A DNA stretch of 64,000 nt, from contig CM075768.1 of assembly GCA_037974665.1 (NCBI GenBank), forward strand, positions 776,501 to 840,500, read 5' to 3'. This document shows positions 34,804-46,719 of this stretch, in pieces; positions within the stretch are counted from its first letter, which is position 1; every line of letters starts with the position of its first letter. The position numbers were made by a program, and so were the translations under genes. The notes beneath the pieces were generated by a model, which searched no databases, was not told where the DNA came from, and saw only the letters and a program-made list of their open reading frames with translations. This DNA is from Ehretia macrophylla. Lineage: Eukaryota > Streptophyta > Magnoliopsida > Boraginales > Ehretiaceae.

Positions 34804-35096
34804 TTATGTGATTTCAAACAGTCCTACATATCTTGGAATGAGTTTACCTCTTTTCCCATGACGAATCAAACCTTTCCGAGGAGAGATTTTCAGAAATACC
34901 CGATTACCCAAGGCAAACTCCAAATCTCGGTGACGCCTATCTGCGTAACTCTTCTGTCGACTTTGAGCTGTAAGCATTCTCCTTTTGATAAGATGCACAT
35001 TATCAATCATTCTATTAATCTCAAACAATAAAGTAGGGTCAATAGCCTTCATCTCACAACCTCATCCCAATATAAAGAAGATATGTATTTACACCT
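34804..35096 (-). pseudogene. pol: Integrase C-terminal segment (B3)
   Basis: The frame at 34804-35052 has RMLTAQSRQKSYADRRHRDL, then a GNRVFLKISPRKG strand and GKLIPRYVGLFEIT. This is the GPY/F-type DNA-binding segment typical of gypsy integrases, with GPF changed to GLF. A stop separates it from the catalytic core upstream (35097-35408), and 35053-35096 is out of frame. Confidence 0.8.
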
Positions 35097-35638
35097 TTAA
35101 AGTGCCTCATATGGTGCCATACTAATAGTAGCTTGATAACTATTGTTATAGGCAAACTCTACGAGTAACAAATATTTCTCCCAACTCTTACTGAAGTCTA
35201 GAATACAAGCTCGCAACATATCCTCGAGTATTAGGATAGTTCTCTCAGATTGACCGTCCGTCTGAGGGTGATAAGAAGTACTGAAGCTCAAAGTTGTGCC
35301 CAAAGCTTTCTGAATCTTCTGCCAAAACTGAGATGTGAACCTGGGATCTCTATCTGACACAATACTCTTTGGAATGCCATGAAGTCTGACAATATTCTCT
35401 ACATACAACTTAGCTAGTTTATCAAGAGAATCAGTTTCTTTGTAGCAATAAAGTGAGAAGTCTTGGTCAATCTATCAACAACAACCTAAACTAAGTCATT
35501 AACCTTAGAAGATCTCGGCAATTCTGAGATGAAATCCAGCTCTGCTAGTCTCTGATGCTCCGCTTTAACTTTCTGACATGTAAGACATCTAGCAACATAG
35601 TCAGCAATCTCCCTTTTCATGTTGTTCAACTAGAAGTT
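35097..35638 (-). pseudogene. pol: Integrase catalytic core (B3), with a gap before the first Asp
   Basis: The clear part is a 103-codon frame at 35097-35408 with [12 protein letters not shown] (second catalytic Asp) and [12 protein letters not shown] (catalytic Glu). The CLTCQKVKAEHQR segment (end of the zinc finger) lies upstream with stops at YWW. The stretch from EHQ to the DFI...ELPRS box is shorter than in relatives, suggesting a small deletion around the first catalytic Asp. Several in-frame stops. Non-functional. Confidence 0.82.
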
Positions 35639-35845
35639 CTATTTCAGATCTCTGTACATCTTTGTACTGCCTGGATTGATAGTATATGTAGAAATGTGTG
35701 CCTCAGCAGGTATTTCCTTCTTCAAGGCTAGTTCACTTGGAATACAGATTCTACCTTTGAATTTGAGAATGCCATCCTCATGAAGTTTGAAATCCGACTC
35801 TCCCCCTTTAGACTTTTCTAGGACTTTCAACAATTGGGGATCAAT
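35639..35845 (-). pseudogene. pol: Integrase N-terminal zinc-binding region (B3)
   Basis: A short frame (35639-35833) with KFKGRICIPSEL and AEAHISTYTINPGSTKMY. Gypsy integrases have His at the place of Asn in TINPG, so the second His of the HHCC finger is lost. It then stops before the Cys pair. Confidence 0.8.
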
Positions 35846-36550
35846 CTATTGAGCTTCTCTAATCCTGGATAATAATAGAGATTGAATCTGCAAACTTGCA
35901 AGTTGAATACTAGAATTTGAAGTTTTTGGCTTCCACAAACATAGTTCTTCCATGAATTTCCAATTTTTTATAATCAAGCTAGCAACGGTAGCCTTTTGGC
36001 TCAAAGCATCATCAACAATATTGGCCTTACCTAGTAGATAATTAATAGTGCAGTTGTAGTCCTCAAGTAATTCCAGCCAACGCCTTTGCCTCTTGTTCAA
36101 CTGTTTATGTGAAAACAAATATTTCAGACTTTTATGATCTATAAAGACTTCAAATTTGTTGCCCCAGAGATAATGACGCCATTTCTTTAATGCAAGGATA
36201 ATAGTTGCGAGCTCAAGATCGTGCATCAGATAGTTGAGTTCATAAGGTTTCAGTTTCATGGAGGCATATGCAATAACTCTTCTATTCTGTATCAACACAC
36301 AATCCAAACCCTCCTTAGAAGCATCACTATAGATTACTAGATTAGTAGTACCCTCAGGAAAAGCAAGAATATGAGCTGTGGTTAACCTTTTCTTCAATTC
36401 CTGGAAGCTAGCCTCACATTTTTCATTCCAATCAAACACAGTCTTCTTTTGAGTAAGCTGAGTCAAAGGTCCAGCAATTTTAGAGAAGTCCTTGACAAAT
36501 CTTCGATAATACCCAGCTAAACCCAGAAGACTACGGATCTCTGTAACAGT
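35846..36550 (-). pseudogene. pol: RNase H domain (B3)
   Basis: The 206-codon frame (35846-36466) is the RT-like RNase H of gypsy Pol. It holds D48 in IYSDASKEG, E85 in MHDLELATI and D110 in FIDHKSLKY, all three catalytic acids. The end reads NIVDDALSQK, the usual connection to integrase. A stop at 36548-36550 separates it from the RT frame upstream. This is the best-preserved enzyme of the element, but it is cut off from RT. Confidence 0.88.
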
Positions 36551-38380
36551 TTAAGGTAGTTTCCAAGCTAATATAACCTCGATCTTCGCCGGATCAATAG
36601 AAATACCGTCCTGTGAGATAATATGACTGAGGAAAACAACTTGCTCTAACCAGAATTCACATTTGTTGAATTTTGCAAATAATTTATGCTTTTGAAGAGT
36701 TTGTGATACAATCGTGAGATGTTGTTCATGCTCTACCTCAGATTTAGAATACACAAGAATATCATCAATAAAAATAACCACAAATTGGTCCATATATGGA
36801 CAGAATACCCTCTTCATTAAATCCATGAATGCGGCGGGAGCATTAGACAAACCAAACGGTAGAACAAAAAACTCATAATGGCTATAACAAGTTCTAAAAA
36901 CAGTTTTAGGTAGATCATCTTTCTTGATCCTCAACTGATAATAACCCTGTCTCATACCAAATTTAGAAAATACATTGGCACCCTGCAACTGATCAGATAA
37001 CTCTTCAATTAGAGGCAACATATATTTGTTTTTAATAATTACCTGATTGAGACCCCGATAATCAATACATAAGCAAAGGGATCCGCCCTTCTTCTTGGCA
37101 AACAAGACTGGTGCACCCCAAGGTGAAGAACTCGACTGAATGAATCCCTTCTCAAGAAAACCTTGCAGCTGAACTTTCAATTCTAGCAATTCGGGTAGAG
37201 CCATTATATACGGAGTCTTAGAGATAGGTGTAGTCCCCAGTAATAAGTCAATCACAAACTTTATCTCTCTATCAAGTGGTAAACTAGGTAATTCTTCAGG
37301 AAAAACCCCCGGAAACTCTTTCACAATAGACACATCATTCAGTTTTAATTTGTCCCCAAGTTGGTTAATTAAATAAGCAAGATAAGCCTCACAACCTTTG
37401 CCTAACATTTTTGATGCTTTAATAGAGGAAATTATAGGAGTTCCAGTTGATTTTCTACTTCCAACAATTTCAATTACAGGCTGGTCGGGCATTTCTAGTT
37501 TCACAATCTTCTTCCTACAATGAAGTTGTGCATAGTATCTTCCCAACCAATCTATCCCTAATATAATTTCAAAATCGTGGAAGGTTAGAATAATCAAATT
37601 AGTAGGAAATACAAGACCCTCAATATAGATATTACATGCCTTACAAATAGATTTGGTAACAAACTTCGGACCCATAGGTGTATAAACCACAATCTCATGC
37701 AACAATTTATCATGTTTTAATTTAGCATTTTGTGCACAAATAGGTGTAATAAATGAATTAGTATCCCCGGAGTCAATTAAAACTTTAACCGACTGATCAT
37801 TAATAAGAAACGTACCTTCTACCACCGCAGTTGTATCTGGAAGCTCCTTTGTATCCAAAGAAAATACTTGGGCCTGCCCCCGTGGCATTGGTGCTGCAGC
37901 TGGTGCCCTGGTCTGAGTACCCTGACCAGATGTCTGACCCCTAGTGTTCTTGAATTTCAAGCAATCCTTGACCTTGTGTTGGTCACTCCCGTAGCCTGTA
38001 CACCTATTCAATTTTCTCCAGCAGTTCTCCTCTGTGTGACCCTGGCACTGACAGAAGCTGCACTGCTGGTGCCATCTTAGAGCAGTGCCTCCCGAATGAG
38101 CTTTGTAAGTAGAGGTAGCTGAACTACCCTGCAGTGATCGTGTTGTCACTAGACGAGGCTGACCCTGATTCTGACTCTGTACTGGTCGTGCCTGAGCCTG
38201 AGTAGGCCTGGTATAACTCTGAGTCTGCATTGACTGCTGACTCTGACCCACTGAAACAGTCTGCCTCTGATACCCCTGACTCTGTGTTTGATATGGTCGT
38301 TTACTAGGCTGACTCGGTTCCCCAAACATGTATGTTTTGCGTTTCTTATATCTGGCAGCTACCTGACTACTGCTGCACAA
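36551..38380 (-). pseudogene. pol: Gag C-terminus, protease and reverse transcriptase (B3), 609 codons open but with lost catalytic residues
   Basis: The longest open frame in the window. In order: a Gln-rich Gag tail; first zinc knuckle C107-C120 ([14 protein letters not shown]); second knuckle C127...C140 with Tyr130 in place of a Cys; protease D203 in [10 protein letters not shown], where relatives have DSGATHSF; then RT with [19 protein letters not shown]. The [13 protein letters not shown] box has Gly475 where the first catalytic Asp belongs, and FIDDILVYS (537-545) is intact. The frame is open yet RT should be inactive. The first Met is only the first one in the frame; Gag really begins further up. 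Confidence 0.9.
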
Positions 38381-39045
38381 GAGGGATAGTCTTGAGTAGA
38401 TAAATTCAATGAAATATCAGGCCGCAGCCCCATAATAAACTTATGCTTTCTCTTGCTCTCCGGCTGCACTAACGCTGACACATAACGGGACAAGGGGGTA
38501 AAAGCCGTGTCATACTGATCAACAGTCATGTTGCCCTTTTTCAGGTTAATGAGCTATTGCTCTCATCTTTCAATAGCTGTCTTAGTAATGTATTTCTCTT
38601 GAAACTCTCTAACAAACTCATCCCATGTCCGTGGGGTTGCCTCAGCTTCCCATCTAGATTTTACGGTGTGCCACCATTGCTCGGCATTTCACTCGAGCAA
38701 AAACTCAGCACAAGCAACCCTCCTCGCATCAATGTACTCGAGGCCTGTAAGAATCTTCTCTACTTTGTTCAACCACTGTTTAACCAGCATATCATCGGGC
38801 TCCCCGAAGAAGCTAAACGATCCACGGTGCAAAAATTTCTCAAGGTAGTTACCACCACCGCCCTCTGCTCCAGCCTAGCCCTGTCCCGGATTACCTGTGA
38901 GGAAATTGCCCCCTGCCTCTGTAATACTTGAGCAATCTGGCCTATTGCAGTCGTTAACTATGCATTGATAGTTTGTTGATCTACCTCTTCTACCCAACAT
39001 TCTGATTTATGTACTGATGACGAGGCCCCATCTCGGATAGCTAGA
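38381..39045 (-). pseudogene. gag: Gag N-terminal and capsid region (B3), several stops
   Basis: Translating the minus strand gives recognisable Gag capsid motifs: GSFSFFGEPDD, WLNKVEKI, AEFLLE followed by a stop, EQWWHTVKSRW, FVREFQEKYI, then two stops, [25 protein letters not shown]. These match the same block in the intact frame at 1-1600. Likely start near 39040 (MLGRRGR). At least three in-frame stops. The plus-strand open frames at 38557-38931 and 37868-38080 are shadows. Confidence 0.8.
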
Positions 39046-39381
39046 ATGCAAAGTGTTATGACAAGTATATATGTAATTCACAAGTAAAACACATAAGAAA
39101 AGTTCAAATAAATCCACATCAAGTCACATATAAGATCATACGAGTACTTTATATACAAAACAAACCTATAAGTCATTTATCCACTTTACATTCTAAACTT
39201 TCACTTTATTCAATAAACCTTAAAAGACATTTCACATTCCATTTCCATGCTAGCATGTTCTTTACCCAAACAATTTTTTACTTAGTCAATCAAAGAGTCA
39301 CTGATTCATGCAATCATGCAATCACATAATAGACCTTTACCCACAGACCAAGAAACCTATCCCGACTCATGCATTCTAATA

Positions 39382-39393
39382 GCTTTGATACCA
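39382..39393 (-). other. Primer-binding site of B3
   Basis: Minus-strand TGGTATCAAAGC, one base from the tRNA-Met site, six bases from the LTR. Confidence 0.8.
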
Positions 39394-39399
39394 TCTAAA

Positions 39400-41833
39400 T
39401 GTCATGCCTTAGCCCAACTCCAAGCTAAATGTTAAGTTTGGACCCGACAAATGGACAAAGCCTCATTTATATCGTGGACATTCTGAAAACCTGTAAATAT
39501 TCAGTAAAGCCACAAAACAACAAGAACACCATTTCTAATTAAATCCAAGCTTCAAGGCCATCCAAGCCTTAAGCAATACAAACAGTTTAGATACATACAA
39601 GCATGCATTACACAATATTATCTTCTTTACATAAGATTGCTTATCATACCACTCTATAATAACATTTAAACATACTTAAGAATTAAAGTCATCCATTCAA
39701 TCCCTGCAATCACACCCAAGCATGCAACAAACTAAAATCAAGAATATTAGTTATTACATACCATAGATACATATCTCACACCACATTCAACATACAACGG
39801 AACAAATATATACATGAGCTCATATGCTCCAAAATAGGTCATAAAATAACACAAGCAAAGTCTTCACACAAACAGCAAGAACACAACCACCTCAAGCACA
39901 AAGCTCATATCAACTAAGGCAACTGCTCCGCCTGCACCTCCAACTCCTCTCCTGAAGCATATTAGCGAGGTATGAGCAACCACAATAGTGAGGGATAAAG
40001 TCTACCTGGGGAGTGCAATGCAATAGTTAGAACAAATAAACATTAAAAGCAAGTAAAGGACAATTGAAATAGCAAGTAACCACACATTTGAAAGGATACG
40101 ATATACTTAACCCTAACACTCTAGAATTCTCTTATCTTCGATCACGAACCACGAACCACGATCAATGTGCCGGCATAACCCCAATAACTCCAGTGGGTGT
40201 ACTCCGGATGTACCCCCATAATCCTACAACCCAACACCCCTTGGCAATCTCCGCACCAGGCGAGTGAAGGACTAAAGCACGAAGATCGAATATCCACTGG
40301 CAAGTCTACTGCTTCCCAACCGATATTCAAATACAACCGCCCCTGACACTATGGTTATGCAACCACTATGCAATGCACTTTAACATATGACAATATAACA
40401 ACATTGGAAGCAATAACATATAGGAGGGACAACAAAGTAGGTTGTCCTCAAAATAGTTAGAATAGAAGCATTAGCATATAACAACTAAAAGATTATAAAG
40501 GGCATTAACATAATTCACATAGAACTTTACCGAAATCTCAATAATGTCTTGAAAACACATTTAAACACTTAAGAAACCTTTACAAGGTCATAGAAGTATG
40601 AGACAACCGATTTCGTACTTGATCCCCTTTGTAACTTAAACCATTTTCCTTCCAAACACAAGCTATTGTTCTAGTTTAGTGAGTGGGCTATTCCATACTT
40701 CTAATCAACCAATAAGGCACCCCTAGGACTTTCAAAACTACCCAAATGCCCGCAATTACCACAAAAGCCCTGATTTTTTCCTTGTGAGTTTGTACTAGAA
40801 GTACTCTAACCGGAACTCAACCGAGGTTTAGCAAAGCATATCTAGCACCTATATAGCTTAAGAATACTAAATGTGTTGGCCAAATTAACCCGGATTTGCA
40901 TTAACCCCGAAACCCCTTTTTAAAAGTCACCTATTTCATGTTTTATCCAAGTTTCAAGCAATTCAACCCCACGGGGCAATCAATCTATCTTCATTAACAT
41001 CTAAGGCACCTATTAGAAGCAACAAATCAAGCCATAATACACAATTCCACAAAACCCTAGAATTTCATCACTATTCATAACCTAAAATCAAACCATCGAA
41101 TTTAACCATTTAAATAGTGAATCAATAGCATAAACTTGGTCTCTACATCACGTATACACCATATAATATCATATTTGAGCATATCATAAGCATTTACTAG
41201 TAAATCTACAAAATCAAAAAAGTTACAACATTTTAAAAATATAAAATACTCGCAAATCCATCACCAATGCATGTAGAAGCTCGTAGGAAGCTAGCAAACA
41301 CTCTAAACCACTTGTTCCTAGCTTGGTAGGGGTTGAAATTGAGAATTGAAGAGCCAAAAATCTCCTCTTTGCCTCAAAGGGTTGTCAGGTTTGGCACTGT
41401 ACTATTCACCCCTTGTTATTTTTTCTAAGTCAACTTATGAGCTATGTGGTGTGTTGAGTATATAGTATATATTTGTGTTATATTTAGAGTGTTTGTGTGA
41501 CAATAAAGTGAGTCAAGCTAGTTTAAAACAAGTCCAAAGGTGTAATTTAATGTTAGCTAGTTAAAATATAAAGTTAGACTACGTAATACTATTCACTAGA
41601 TTCAATAAAACATTTTCTAAACGGATGCTCTCAACCCTAATCACTCAAATGCACATTTTTCTTATTCCTAAAATAATTAATATGATTAAGGAAAAATGTT
41701 AATTCGAAATAAATAAGTGGTTGAAAAATGCAATGAATAGTAACCATATAATGTAACAAGTAATGCACAGTGATAATGCGCAAATAGTGGATGCAACAGT
41801 TAATAGGTATACGGTAGAATCTCAGGCGTCACA
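39400..41833 (-). repeat. 5' LTR of B3 (2434 bp)
   Basis: Minus strand: TGTGACGCCTGAG to GGCATGACA. It matches the 3' LTR throughout. Differences include loss of about six bases that destroys hairpin 2 (39975-39988) and a palindrome changed to TGGTTATGCAACCA (40352-40365). Hairpin 1 at 40424-40450. Confidence 0.93.
40424..40450 (-). other. Conserved LTR hairpin 1
   Basis: Same pairing as in the partner LTR (33026-33051): GAGGACAAC, CTACTTT, GTTGTCCCTC. Confidence 0.65.
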
Positions 41834-42183
41834 CTTTATATGTTGGTAGCTTATAAGTGGCTTTGTGTGCACTATGAGATCTTAGTGTATGATTCATGCG
41901 TATATGTTCATTCGTTTGCTTATATGTGATATTTGCTTACAAATGAACTAATGTGCAAAGTGAGACCTTAACAAACAAACAAAACTCCCTATGTACAAAC
42001 TTATATTAGATCTGTAAAATATGTTTTACAAAAGTCCTCCGCTATCCTAGGATTTAATTAAACTGGAAATGAATACGTTCCAACATAACTACAAAGGTTT
42101 GAGGAATCGTTTCATAAAAGGTTCAATTGAATCGCTAGTATGAACATAGTGATGTTGTCTTTCAAAAATCTAACAACCAACAT
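41834..42183 (+). other. Copia-2 leader continued, non-coding
   Basis: Starts with the CTTTA duplication copy and ends with AACAT, the left duplication of element D. It holds the first of four CAACATAGCCACAAAGGTTT-type repeats (42081). No gene seen. Confidence 0.55.
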
Positions 42184-43562
42184 TGTGAAACCCCAATTTT
42201 TGTCTTTATCTCGATTTGTGTGTCTTTACCTCGATTTGCGTGATTTGACCTGTTTATGTGTTATATGAATTAGAATGTGCTAAATATGTGATTTATATTC
42301 CTAGTACATGTTATATGTGTATTAATGAAATTTTCATCAAAATCGGCACAAGAAATTTTATTGCTGATTTTAGTGAATAGTGTTTTGAACACCTGTCTGC
42401 TAAAATTTTTACAGGGGTGTTTTAAACGTTTTAAAACCTAGTCCTGGAGTATTAATAGACCCGTGTTTGATAAAAACGGATTTTGAATTGGTTTTGGAAT
42501 TTTAAAGGTTTTTATACTTTCTTTTGCAAAAATCGCATTTTTTAGCCGAGTCGGGTGAACGTCTTTGCATGAGAAAAGTCTTGTCACCTAAAAATAAACT
42601 ACTTAAAATAGTCTAAGTGTCAAATTAATGTTTTGAGCAAGAAATAGTCTAAAATAGAATTAAGAGACTAAAAATACTAAAAACTAACTAAGTGTCAACT
42701 TTGATTTTCTTTTATTTGTTTGACCTTTGTTTAATATATCATCAACACACAATGAAATAACAAAAAAACACCCCAAAACATACACAAGGAGGCCGAAATT
42801 CCATAGCTATTTTGAGAGGTTTTTCAACATTTTTTTAAGGTAAATTTTTATTAAAAGTTGCAATTCAAGGCCAAACTTCATCATCCAAGGCTTGATTCTA
42901 CTTGTTAGGCATTCATTGAGCATCTTTCTAGCTTCATAACACATCAAAGGTGAGAGAAAAAGTCTAGATCTCAAATGTCATTTTTTATGTTTTTACATAT
43001 AATTGAATTTTGAACCGTTAGAAAGTTAATTTGATGTTATATTATTGCTCAATGCATGCTAAGGATCATTTATATATGTTTATATAAGATTTGAACCGTT
43101 GTAGCATGAATTTTATTTTTTGGGTATTAAAAGTTGAGTTGTTGGCTATTTGTTGAATATTTGGAGTTGTGGTGGTTTGAATCGATTGCTGTTAGCTTGT
43201 AAAAGTTTGTTAAATACGTGGTAGTAATGTTGTAATGCCAAAATTTTGATTGTAATGTCGGTGTGAAAGTCCAAAAATTTCAGCCATGGTGCATTAGGGT
43301 TTTAGGGTTGTTGGTCTTGATTTGGATGGATTATGGTTGGTTTTTGAGGGGGCTACTGTTGTTGATTTAGTGGGTGAGTGATAGAAACTAGTTTGGAGGT
43401 TATCGGATTAGTATAATATAAGTTATGATTTTTAGAAGTTTGGGTTGTCTTTCTTTAAAATGTAGAATTATGCCTTTGGATGTTTGGGTGGTGTTTGAGT
43501 GATTGAATTGTGAGTTGTTGATGGTTAGACTAGGGTTTGGTTGTGTGTTTAATGCCTGTCGA

Positions 43563-43589
43563 GTTGGATATCCTACTTTGTCATCTAAC
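43563..43589 (+). other. Conserved LTR hairpin 1
   Basis: GTTGGAT/ATCTAAC arms around a CCTACTTTG loop, one G.T pair and one mismatch next to the loop. Confidence 0.55.
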
Positions 43590-43745
43590 TTAATTGTTTC
43601 ATGATTATATAGATATTGATTGTTAAATGTTGTTTAATTGATTGTTGAAATACAGATTAATTGATTATTGATTATTTATTGTTGTTACAAAACCGTGAGG
43701 AGCACGCTCGGGGTTAATCCGGGGTGTTACATTGTTAACTGATTG

Positions 43746-44047
43746 TTATTGTTTTTATTAGTCAGGAGTCGAGCAACCAATGTTGTTGACTTCTCGAATT
43801 GGAATTGTTATTGTTTTTATTAGTCGGGAGTCGGGCAACCAATGTTGTTGACTTCTCGAATTGGAATTGTTATTGTTTTTATTAGTCGGGAGTCGGGCTA
43901 CCAATGTTGTTGACTTCTCAAATTGGAATTGTTATTGTTTTTATTAGTCGGGAGTCAGGCAACCAATGTTGTTGACTTCTCGAATTATGATTGTTATTGT
44001 TATTATGAGTCGGGAGTCGGGCAACCAATGTTGTTGGCTTCTCGAAT
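43746..44047 (+). repeat. 62-bp minisatellite, five units
   Basis: Units start at 43746, 43808, 43870, 43932 and 43994, exactly 62 bp apart. Each has GTCGGGAGTCGGGCAACCAA and TGTTGTTGACTTCTCGAATT. The array extends the LTR by about 300 bp compared with family A. Confidence 0.95.
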
Positions 44048-44399
44048 TGAGTCCTATCGTTGTGAGCTTTATTAATGTTATGTCACCTCGGGAGGCATCC
44101 TGGGCTGCAAGCACAGTTATCATGGCTAATCCTTATCTCGCATAGGCGGAGAGGCCATGGGGTGTGGGTCTAGGTCAAGGTACCTCAGGTTTGTTTCATT
44201 AAGTTTGGAGGAGTTGATGAGCATTGAATGGTGTATGGAGCTTCATCAGTAAATGTATTGTATCCTTATTGTGTGTTTACAGTTATTGATATTGTTGCAT
44301 TTTATAATGTTATTGATGTTCATTGTGTGTTTACTGCTCAAAGGATGATTTCCAAGGAGTATAGTAAATACTGTTAGAGATCTATCGAATCCTCACTAG

Positions 44400-44416
44400 G
44401 CTTGTTTTATATAAGC
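44400..44416 (+). other. Conserved LTR hairpin 2
   Basis: GCTTGT/ATAAGC with one G.T pair, between CACTAG and TCACTC. Confidence 0.55.
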
Positions 44417-44981
44417 TCACTCTCAATTATTGCATGTATACAGGTGTTACCGATCCAGATTACAGGTACGTGCCTCCAGAGGAGGATAATGTGCCAAATG
44501 AAGACGAGTGCTATGTGTGCCAGAGTCTTGTCCCTGATTTATGATGTTGTACTCTTTCGTTGTATTGTATATTAAACTTAGTTATCTTGTATTTCACTTA
44601 AAAGTTCATGTTATATAAGATGTTGTAAAGATAGTAGATTAAATGTTGCTAGCTTAGTAATCTTGTTTTGGAACATGATTAGGTTGCTAGGTGGGCTATA
44701 ATTTATTTTGGAAGTGTATGTTATATAGTAAATGTATTATGTTGGAACGGAGGCGCGTAACTATGAAAGAGTTTATGAAAGAATGTTTAATGTTTGAAGT
44801 GGTTGCGTTGTATGTTGTTAATTTGATTGTGGAGTTGGTTGGTGATTTATGGAGTTGGATGTATGTTGTTCTTAAGGGTTGGTTTAGAGCCCTGATGTTC
44901 ATGTTACTGTCGTTATGCTGCCGAAATTCCGTTGCGTCCTAACTGATCGTAAGAGGGGTCGAGTTGGGACGTGACATTTAA

Positions 44982-44993
44982 TGGTATCAGAGC
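44982..44993 (+). other. Primer-binding site of D, tRNA-iMet
   Basis: TGGTATCAGAGC, five bases after LTR1. Confidence 0.9.
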
Positions 44994-45257
44994 TCATGTT
45001 TAGCTGTCAGCCAGGGTATCCTCGGAATGTGGGTAGTGGTACAAGCATGAAGTGAAAGAAAAGTGAAATATGTGTTAATATGATTAAGTAATTAATTGAT
45101 TATGTGATTTAGTGACTATGTGATTATGTGATCAATTTGTTTATGTGATTGATACTTAAGTGATTTATGTGTTTATGTGAGTTTGTTGTTTATGTGCTAA
45201 TAATTGTCTATAGTCTGTCTATGTGCTATAACCTGTGCTAACTCTTTGATTAGTAGA

Positions 45258-46560
45258 ATGACTGGTAGACCAAGAACCAGAGGTAGGCCTGAGGTAGTTG
45301 ACGAGGCACCGGGTAATGTGGCACCAGGCCGAGATAGGGGTGATGACCGTTTTGGTGCAGCCATGGATATGATTACAGAGATTATGGCAGGGCAGGCACC
45401 AGGCCGAGCAAGGCAAGCTGCCCAAGCTCAGGCATTACAGACTCAGTTGTTGAATGTTCAAGGTGGTTACCACGGGCGTGGTACGTTGAAGGAGTTCTTG
45501 GGTTATTATCCACCTAGGTTCCAGGGAGAGCCAGATGATAGGAAGACGGAAGCTTGGATTAATAAGATAGAGAAGATATTCGATCCTTTAGACTATACTG
45601 ACGAGAAGAAAGTCACTTATGTCGTTTACTTGTTTGATGATGAGGCAGAGGAATAGTGGCGCACAGTGAGAATCGGTTGGGAGGCAAGAGGTACTCCGTA
45701 TGTTTGGGATACTTTTCTTAGAGCGTTTCGGGCAAAGTATGTCCCGAGGATTGCACAGGAAAGGAGGGAGGCAGAGTTCCTGTCCTTGGTTCAGGGGGAT
45801 GCTTCAGTGGCTTAGTATGAGGCCACTTTTACTAGACTGTCCCGGTATGCACCGGAGTTTGTAGCAGATGAAGAGCGCAAGACTCGGAGGTTTATGTTGG
45901 GTTTGAGGTCAGAGATTCAGGATGCGATGGCCCTGAATCAGTATGATATATTCTCTGAGGCTTTTGATGCGGCCTCCAGACTGGAAAAGAGGAAAGGGTA
46001 ACAGATCGGACCTAGTCAGCCTAGTAGAGGCCATTTCAGCCGCAGGTACAGCAGGGTGGTTATAGGCCTTCGGTTTAGCAGGGTTATTTCATACCGCAGG
46101 GTCAACAGGGTTACTATCAGCCTCAGTTTCAGCAGGGCTCCTTTCAAGCACAGTCACAGTACAGGCCGACCTCGTCTCAGGGTTGGTATAGGCCTAGTGT
46201 TGCGTAATCTCGGCAGCAGGCTGGTACAACTGCTTATTCAGTTTCTGGGTCTTCTGGAGGCAGTGTCAGTACACTGATACCGCTGTGTACTTATTGTAAA
46301 CGTACATGCCATCTGGAGGCCAACTGTTGGAAGAAGGCAGAGACATGTTTAGGTTGCGGCAGCAACCAATACCGGCCAAGGGATTGCCCCAGGTATCAGG
46401 GTTCTACAGGTTAGTCAGCAGTCCAGGGTTATCAGGGTAGACCTGCAAGTAGTACACCTTAGCAGCAGCGGGCTTAGGCTCAGGCCTACACAATGGACTT
46501 GGAAGAATTGCCAAAGGCGGCAGTAGTGGTGAAAGGTAACTTACTTATTCTCAACCAATT
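45258..46560 (+). pseudogene. gag: Gag remnant of element D, ending at the protease start
   Basis: Starts MTGRPRTRGRPEVV (ATG at 45258); the 5' leader carries TTATGTGAT repeats. Homology to the intact gag at 1-1600 continues through the capsid region. In-frame stops: TAG at 45654 (first Trp of the conserved WW pair), TAG at 45813 (probably Gln) and TAA at 45999. A Gln-rich part follows with shifts of frame. Then CTYCKRTCHLEANC and CLGCGSNQYRPRDC give two knuckles (the His of the second is Tyr). The homology ends at about 46560 in MDLEELPKAAVVVKGNLLIL, just before the protease active site. Confidence 0.9.
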
Positions 46561-46719
46561 AAATATCATATCTCCTTGAGTGCAACGTGCTAAAATGTGA
46601 GTAGAGAGTTTTCCTTATACGATTAAAGTTGGCACGTACATTATATCAGTTGGTGACTGAGTTGTATGTGACACTGAAGCATGTGAAATTCCGATTAGGG
46701 GTCAAGCTACTTTACGACT

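Larger units (their letters stand above)
31957..41833 (-). mobile_element. Full-length but decayed Ty3/gypsy element B3, chromovirus type
   Basis: A 9877-bp element with both LTRs, primer site, gag, protease, RT, RNase H, integrase, chromodomain-like tail and polypurine tract in canonical gypsy order on the minus strand. Exact target duplication CTTTA (31952-31956 and 41834-41838). The integrase C-terminal segment (QSRQKSYADRRHRDLEF) and the tail after it resemble Del/Tekay-clade chromoviruses. It has many stops and several active-site losses, so it is not autonomous. It is inserted in the copia-2 leader. Confidence 0.95.
42184..44976 (+). repeat. 5' LTR of D (2793 bp)
   Basis: TGTGAAACCCCAA to GGGACGTGACA. 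Hairpin 1 at 43563-43589, a 48-bp GC-richer insert at 43684-43731, a 62-bp minisatellite at 43746-44047, hairpin 2 at 44400-44416. Confidence 0.95.

Noticed and set aside
38557-38931. 124-codon plus-strand open frame
   Set aside because: Antisense shadow of the B3 gag pseudogene, whose minus-strand translation is recognisable Gag.
43746-44047. Regular repeats resembling a CRISPR array
   Set aside because: Units are 62-bp head-to-tail copies with no unique spacers, inside a plant LTR; a minisatellite.
44691-44942. 83-codon open frame repeated at 49692-49925
   Set aside because: Present in both D LTRs near their 3' ends, with mirrored antisense frames; LTR sequence, not a gene.
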